Shown here piece by piece: positions 61,820 through 64,000 of a stretch of DNA of 64,000 bases. Each line of letters starts with the position of its first letter. Position 1 is the first letter of the stretch. Location: positions 96,886 to 160,885 of the forward strand of contig NZ_LMXN01000015.1 of the NCBI RefSeq assembly GCF_001442615.1, written 5' to 3'. Made by a program: the position numbers and the translations under genes. The notes beneath the pieces were generated by a model that made no database searches, was not told the origin of the DNA, and saw nothing but the letters and a program-made list of their open reading frames with translations. The DNA is from Algoriphagus resistens. Lineage in GTDB: Bacteria > Bacteroidota > Bacteroidia > Cytophagales > Cyclobacteriaceae.

Positions 61820-61996
61820 ATGAAAAAAGTAAAGAAGGGATGGCTTATATCCCAAAACCCACTAGCTAAAATTACCAATTTCACCTCTGAGGCGGCGAAT
61901 TTCACCGATATCCCTACTAGTTTCACCATTTCCTTGCTTCTGATTGCCATTTCTATTGACATTTATCCAAGCACAACAAAATCCACAATCGAATGA
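61820..61996 (+). CDS. Possible 58-residue peptide
   Basis: Open from ATG at 61820 to TGA at 61994-61996. The reading has KITNFTSEAANFTDIPTSFT, in which NFT/SFT recur every seven residues, because the 21-base repeat TTTCACC (61879, 61900, 61921) is in frame. A hydrophobic stretch follows (ISLLLIAISIDI). I cannot tell whether this is a real peptide or a chance reading of the iteron-like repeat; the latter is more likely. Confidence 0.25.
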   Translation: MKKVKKGWLISQNPLAKITNFTSEAANFTDIPTSFTISLLLIAISIDIYPSTTKSTIE

Positions 61997-62084
61997 AAAA
62001 CAGTTAGTTGAACCTATTAAACTTAGTCTGACCAAAACAGGAACAGAGATCTAATCACGATAACCATGAAATACCACGACACAA

Positions 62085-62291
62085 ATGAAAGAACTTTCAA
62101 AAATACCGGCAGACCTATTAATCCTGCTTTGGATCTACACAGGTCTGGACAAACTGATCCGATGGGAAGACAGCCGGAACGCTTTCCGAAATCAGACCTT
62201 CCCAGAAGAATTGGCCGAAGTACTGGCTTATGCAGTGCCACTGGTACCACAGAACAAAATGAACCAACGAAATAAAGAAAAAAAGAAATAA
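62085..62291 (+). pseudogene. N-terminal stub of a MauE/DoxX-type membrane protein
   Basis: 68 residues from ATG at 62085. LLILLWIYTGLDKLIRW and FPEELAEVLAYAVPLV match the start of MauE/DoxX-family redox membrane proteins, which have four helices. After the first helix and a half the reading turns to a lysine-rich tail (NKMNQRNKEKKK) and stops. So the gene is truncated. Confidence 0.65.
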
Positions 62292-62635
62292 AGGGCGGCG
62301 GAGGTAGATCCACCGCCCACAGCCCAAATATCTAAAGCAGGGGCTGCAAAAAATACCAGAAAGACGATATCCGAGACAGTAGTCTCAGGAAATCAAACAG
62401 AAGTACCGCACCGTCCATCTCAAATGACAGGGAGTTGAGATGCCTGTCAACACTCGGCGGTGCTGGGATCCGAACCGATTCCCAAACCGGGGCAACCCGG
62501 ACGGTTCACCCGCTGATATGGAGTCCTTGGGCGGATTCCTCACGAAGGATGAAGTCCTCGGAAGGGGCTCCGCATCAGCGGAACTGAGTAAAATCTATGT
62601 TAAACCGGGAGGCAACTCCCAAAAACGACAAGATT
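62292..62635. other. GC-rich leader region of the DUF6520 gene
   Basis: 344 bases. CCGCTGAT (near 62509) and ATCAGCGG (near 62574) are complementary and bracket about 60 bases rich in possible pairing, so an RNA structure upstream of the peptide gene is possible. The open stretch 62440-62649 has no recognisable motif. Confidence 0.45.
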
Positions 62636-62890
62636 ATGAAATCACTTAAAAACCTGCTCCCTGCACTAGGATTAGTGTTCGGAGCAACTCTAGCTATGGC
62701 TATGAATTTCGCAACACCGGAACAAACCGGGACCCTACATGCCTTTGTAGACGACGAATGGGTAGAAATCCCGGAAACACAGCTTTATAACTGTGATGAT
62801 GAAGATCCTCAGTGTGTAGCCAGATTCGATGAAAACGGGGATATGGTGGATGGTTCACTGGAAACAGGGAAGTATGTCCCAATTAATTAA
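62636..62890 (+). CDS. DUF6520-type small secreted peptide
   Basis: 84 residues from ATG at 62636, preceded by CGACAAGATT. The N-terminus (MKSLKNLLPALGLVFGATLA) is a signal peptide ending near AMAMNFA. The mature part is acidic and has two cysteines (CDDEDPQC) as in small DUF6520 proteins. The family is common in Bacteroidota near SusD, MauE and TlpA genes; function unknown. A terminator follows. Confidence 0.75.
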   Translation: MKSLKNLLPALGLVFGATLAMAMNFATPEQTGTLHAFVDDEWVEIPETQLYNCDDEDPQCVARFDENGDMVDGSLETGKYVPIN

Positions 62891-62907
62891 TAGTTTCACC
62901 TACTTTA

Positions 62908-62946
62908 AATCAGGCAGTCTTTGGTAAAGTCTGCCTGATTCTTTAT
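62908..62946. terminator. Terminator between DUF6520 and SusD genes
   Basis: AATCAGGCAG (62908-62917) pairs with CTGCCTGATT (62931-62940); an inner CTTT/AAAG pair extends the stem. A T-rich tail follows on the plus strand. It separates the two convergent genes. Confidence 0.85.
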
Positions 62947-64000
62947 TCATACCTGTTTTGCTGTATACCGCTTCTTCCTATTTCTTTTTGGGGAATGGGT
63001 AAGGCAAACCGGAGATCCCCTGCGGGCAACAGGATTTCTTCACCGTTGATAGTTCTTTTCAGGGTAATATCCGCACCCAGTACATTCAACCGTTTTATAT
63101 CCCCCCAACGGATCCCCCTCAACACCAGCTCCTTTCTTCGTTCCACTAGAATCGTATTTATCAGCTCTTCTCCATTGAGGCCGCTCAACGGCTCAAAACT
63201 TTCAGGGATAAACCGCTTTTCAAGTAATTGGTTAAGGCTATTCAATGCCTCCGATTCCTCACCCAGCCTCGCCTCTGCCTCCGCCTTGTTCAATAGCAGC
63301 TCATCCACTGCCAATCCCCCAAATGGATTCACCAGGTAAGAGTACTGGCCACGGTAGGCCATAAAACCATCACGGGGATAATAATACAGCTCCTTCCTTA
63401 GGTCCCCATCCCCATATTGATCAATTAGGTCCGGGGAGATTGCCGATCCGGAAAAGTAAAAGTAAAATAACTGCGAAAACACTTCACTGTAATAAATCAC
63501 CTCTCCAAAATTGCCTACAAATGGTCTGGAGGGTGAAGGATCAACCGAATTGTAATCTATCAGGGTGGAAAAAATCCCCAAAGCCAATTCTGCATTTTCA
63601 AGGCTTCCTGCAAAATCCCCTTGATACAAATAGACTCTGGACAGCATGGCATAAGCGGCCGCTTTTGAGGGACGGGTGTTTACAGCCGGTAAATCAGCCA
63701 GGAGTTCCCTGCTTGCAGTTAAGTCATTCAGTATCCTATCAAAAGTTTCCTCCAGGTTAGCCCGTGGCAACGGGCTATCGATATCGGGACTTGTTCTTAG
63801 TACCAGTCCAAGTTCCCCTTCCGCTGTAGTCCTGTCGTAAGGCAGACAAAAAGCCCTGGCCAATCCAAAATAGGCATATGCACGGTAAAACAATGCCGCC
63901 CCCTTTAGCTCCTTCCAATCTGTGGCCTGTTTTTCCTCTTCACTGAAATTCTCCAATTCGGCCAATACTATATTGGCAAAGAGAACCTGTTGGTATGGCC
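62943..64000 (-). CDS. SusD/RagB-type lipoprotein (5' end beyond window)
   Basis: About 352 residues of the C-terminal part; the reading continues unbroken to the window edge, so the first residues and lipobox are missing. PYQQVLFANIVLAELENFS, AALFYRAYAYFGLARAFCLPYD, SKAAAYAMLSRVYLYQGDFA and VERRKELVLRGIRWGDIKRLN are SusD family patterns. It binds nutrients at the surface for a SusC partner, presumably encoded just outside the window. Confidence 0.93.
   Translation of the reverse strand, partial: PYQQVLFANIVLAELENFSEEEKQATDWKELKGAALFYRAYAYFGLARAFCLPYDRTTAEGELGLVLRTSPDIDSPLPRANLEETFDRILNDLTASRELLADLPAVNTRPSKAAAYAMLSRVYLYQGDFAGSLENAELALGIFSTLIDYNSVDPSPSRPFVGNFGEVIYYSEVFSQLFYFYFSGSAISPDLIDQYGDGDLRKELYYYPRDGFMAYRGQYSYLVNPFGGLAVDELLLNKAEAEARLGEESEALNSLNQLLEKRFIPESFEPLSGLNGEELINTILVERRKELVLRGIRWGDIKRLNVLGADITLKRTINGEEILLPAGDLRFALPIPQKEIGRSGIQQNRYE

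Noticed and set aside
62440..62649. 69-codon open frame on the plus strand
   Set aside because: Overlaps the DUF6520 start; composition is typical of a GC-rich structured leader.
45362..64000. Repeated tRNA-Asn 3' end as the right attachment site
   Set aside because: No second copy was noticed by eye in the rest of the window.
1..64000. CRISPR array or cas genes
   Set aside because: No regularly spaced short repeats with unique spacers and no Cas-like protein. The 21-bp and 298-bp repeats do not fit.

Overview
The window looks like a chromosome segment of a Bacteroidota bacterium, most likely of the Cytophagia (an Algoriphagus/Cyclobacteriaceae-like organism). This rests on gene families and signals, not on a database search: SusC/SusD pairs, a type IX secretion PorU2-like protease next to a PorV/PorQ-like protein, a Bat/MoxR/DUF58/DUF4175 operon, a DUF6520 peptide, and a tRNA promoter with the TTTG / TAnnTTTG boxes of this phylum.

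Left half, 1-45 kb, is ordinary, tightly packed chromosome. (1) 0-11.7 kb, minus strand: a long co-directional run TldD - TldE - DUF4159 - MoxR ATPase - DUF58 - BatA-like - DUF4175 - BatA-like membrane protein, mostly with overlapping start/stop codons, then a YHS protein and an ATP-grasp protein cut by the window edge. (2) 12.4-17.1 kb: a SusC/SusD nutrient uptake pair without enzymes. (3) 17.1-18.7 kb: an alkylation repair pair (AlkB dioxygenase and an AraC-methyltransferase fusion). (4) 19-23.3 kb: a cystathionine gamma-synthase-type enzyme, a VTT membrane protein, a DUF3667 protein and an ArsM-type arsenite methyltransferase. (5) 23.4-29.5 kb: a PorU2-like C25 protease and a PorV/PorQ-like barrel of the type IX system. 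(6) 29.9-38.8 kb: a PadR/PspC stress pair, a beta-CASP nuclease, a lipoprotein, and an ECF sigma - membrane protein - two barrel proteins - DUF4097 cluster. (7) 39-45 kb: an electron-transfer reductase, purB, a citrulline hydrolase-type protein, a propeller-like secreted protein, and an odd triple repeat at 44.1-44.4 kb.

Right half, from tRNA-Asn (45289-45362) to about 62 kb, looks like a decaying accessory island: a RadC of the mobile-element type, a frameshifted HTH/excisionase-like gene, a second RadC remnant, three copies of a GC-rich intergenic motif, a tandem 298-bp noncoding repeat, and a string of broken genes (frameshifted aldo/keto reductase, Crp/Fnr gene with a nonsense codon, N-terminal stubs of two NAD(P)-binding oxidoreductases, a MauE stub). 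No integrase is visible in the window.

Inside this island lies what I regard as the most interesting system: a LytS-type sensor kinase and LytTR response regulator divergent from a TonB-dependent receptor. Five direct-repeat pairs of the form TTTTGnnTA with exactly 21 bp between the repeat starts sit in front of the kinase operon, the receptor, an SDR oxidoreductase 9 kb away and an oxidoreductase stub. The repeats read toward the gene in each case. I infer a dispersed LytTR regulon with outer-membrane uptake and redox enzymes as targets. The window ends in a DUF6520 peptide gene and a SusD gene cut by the edge.
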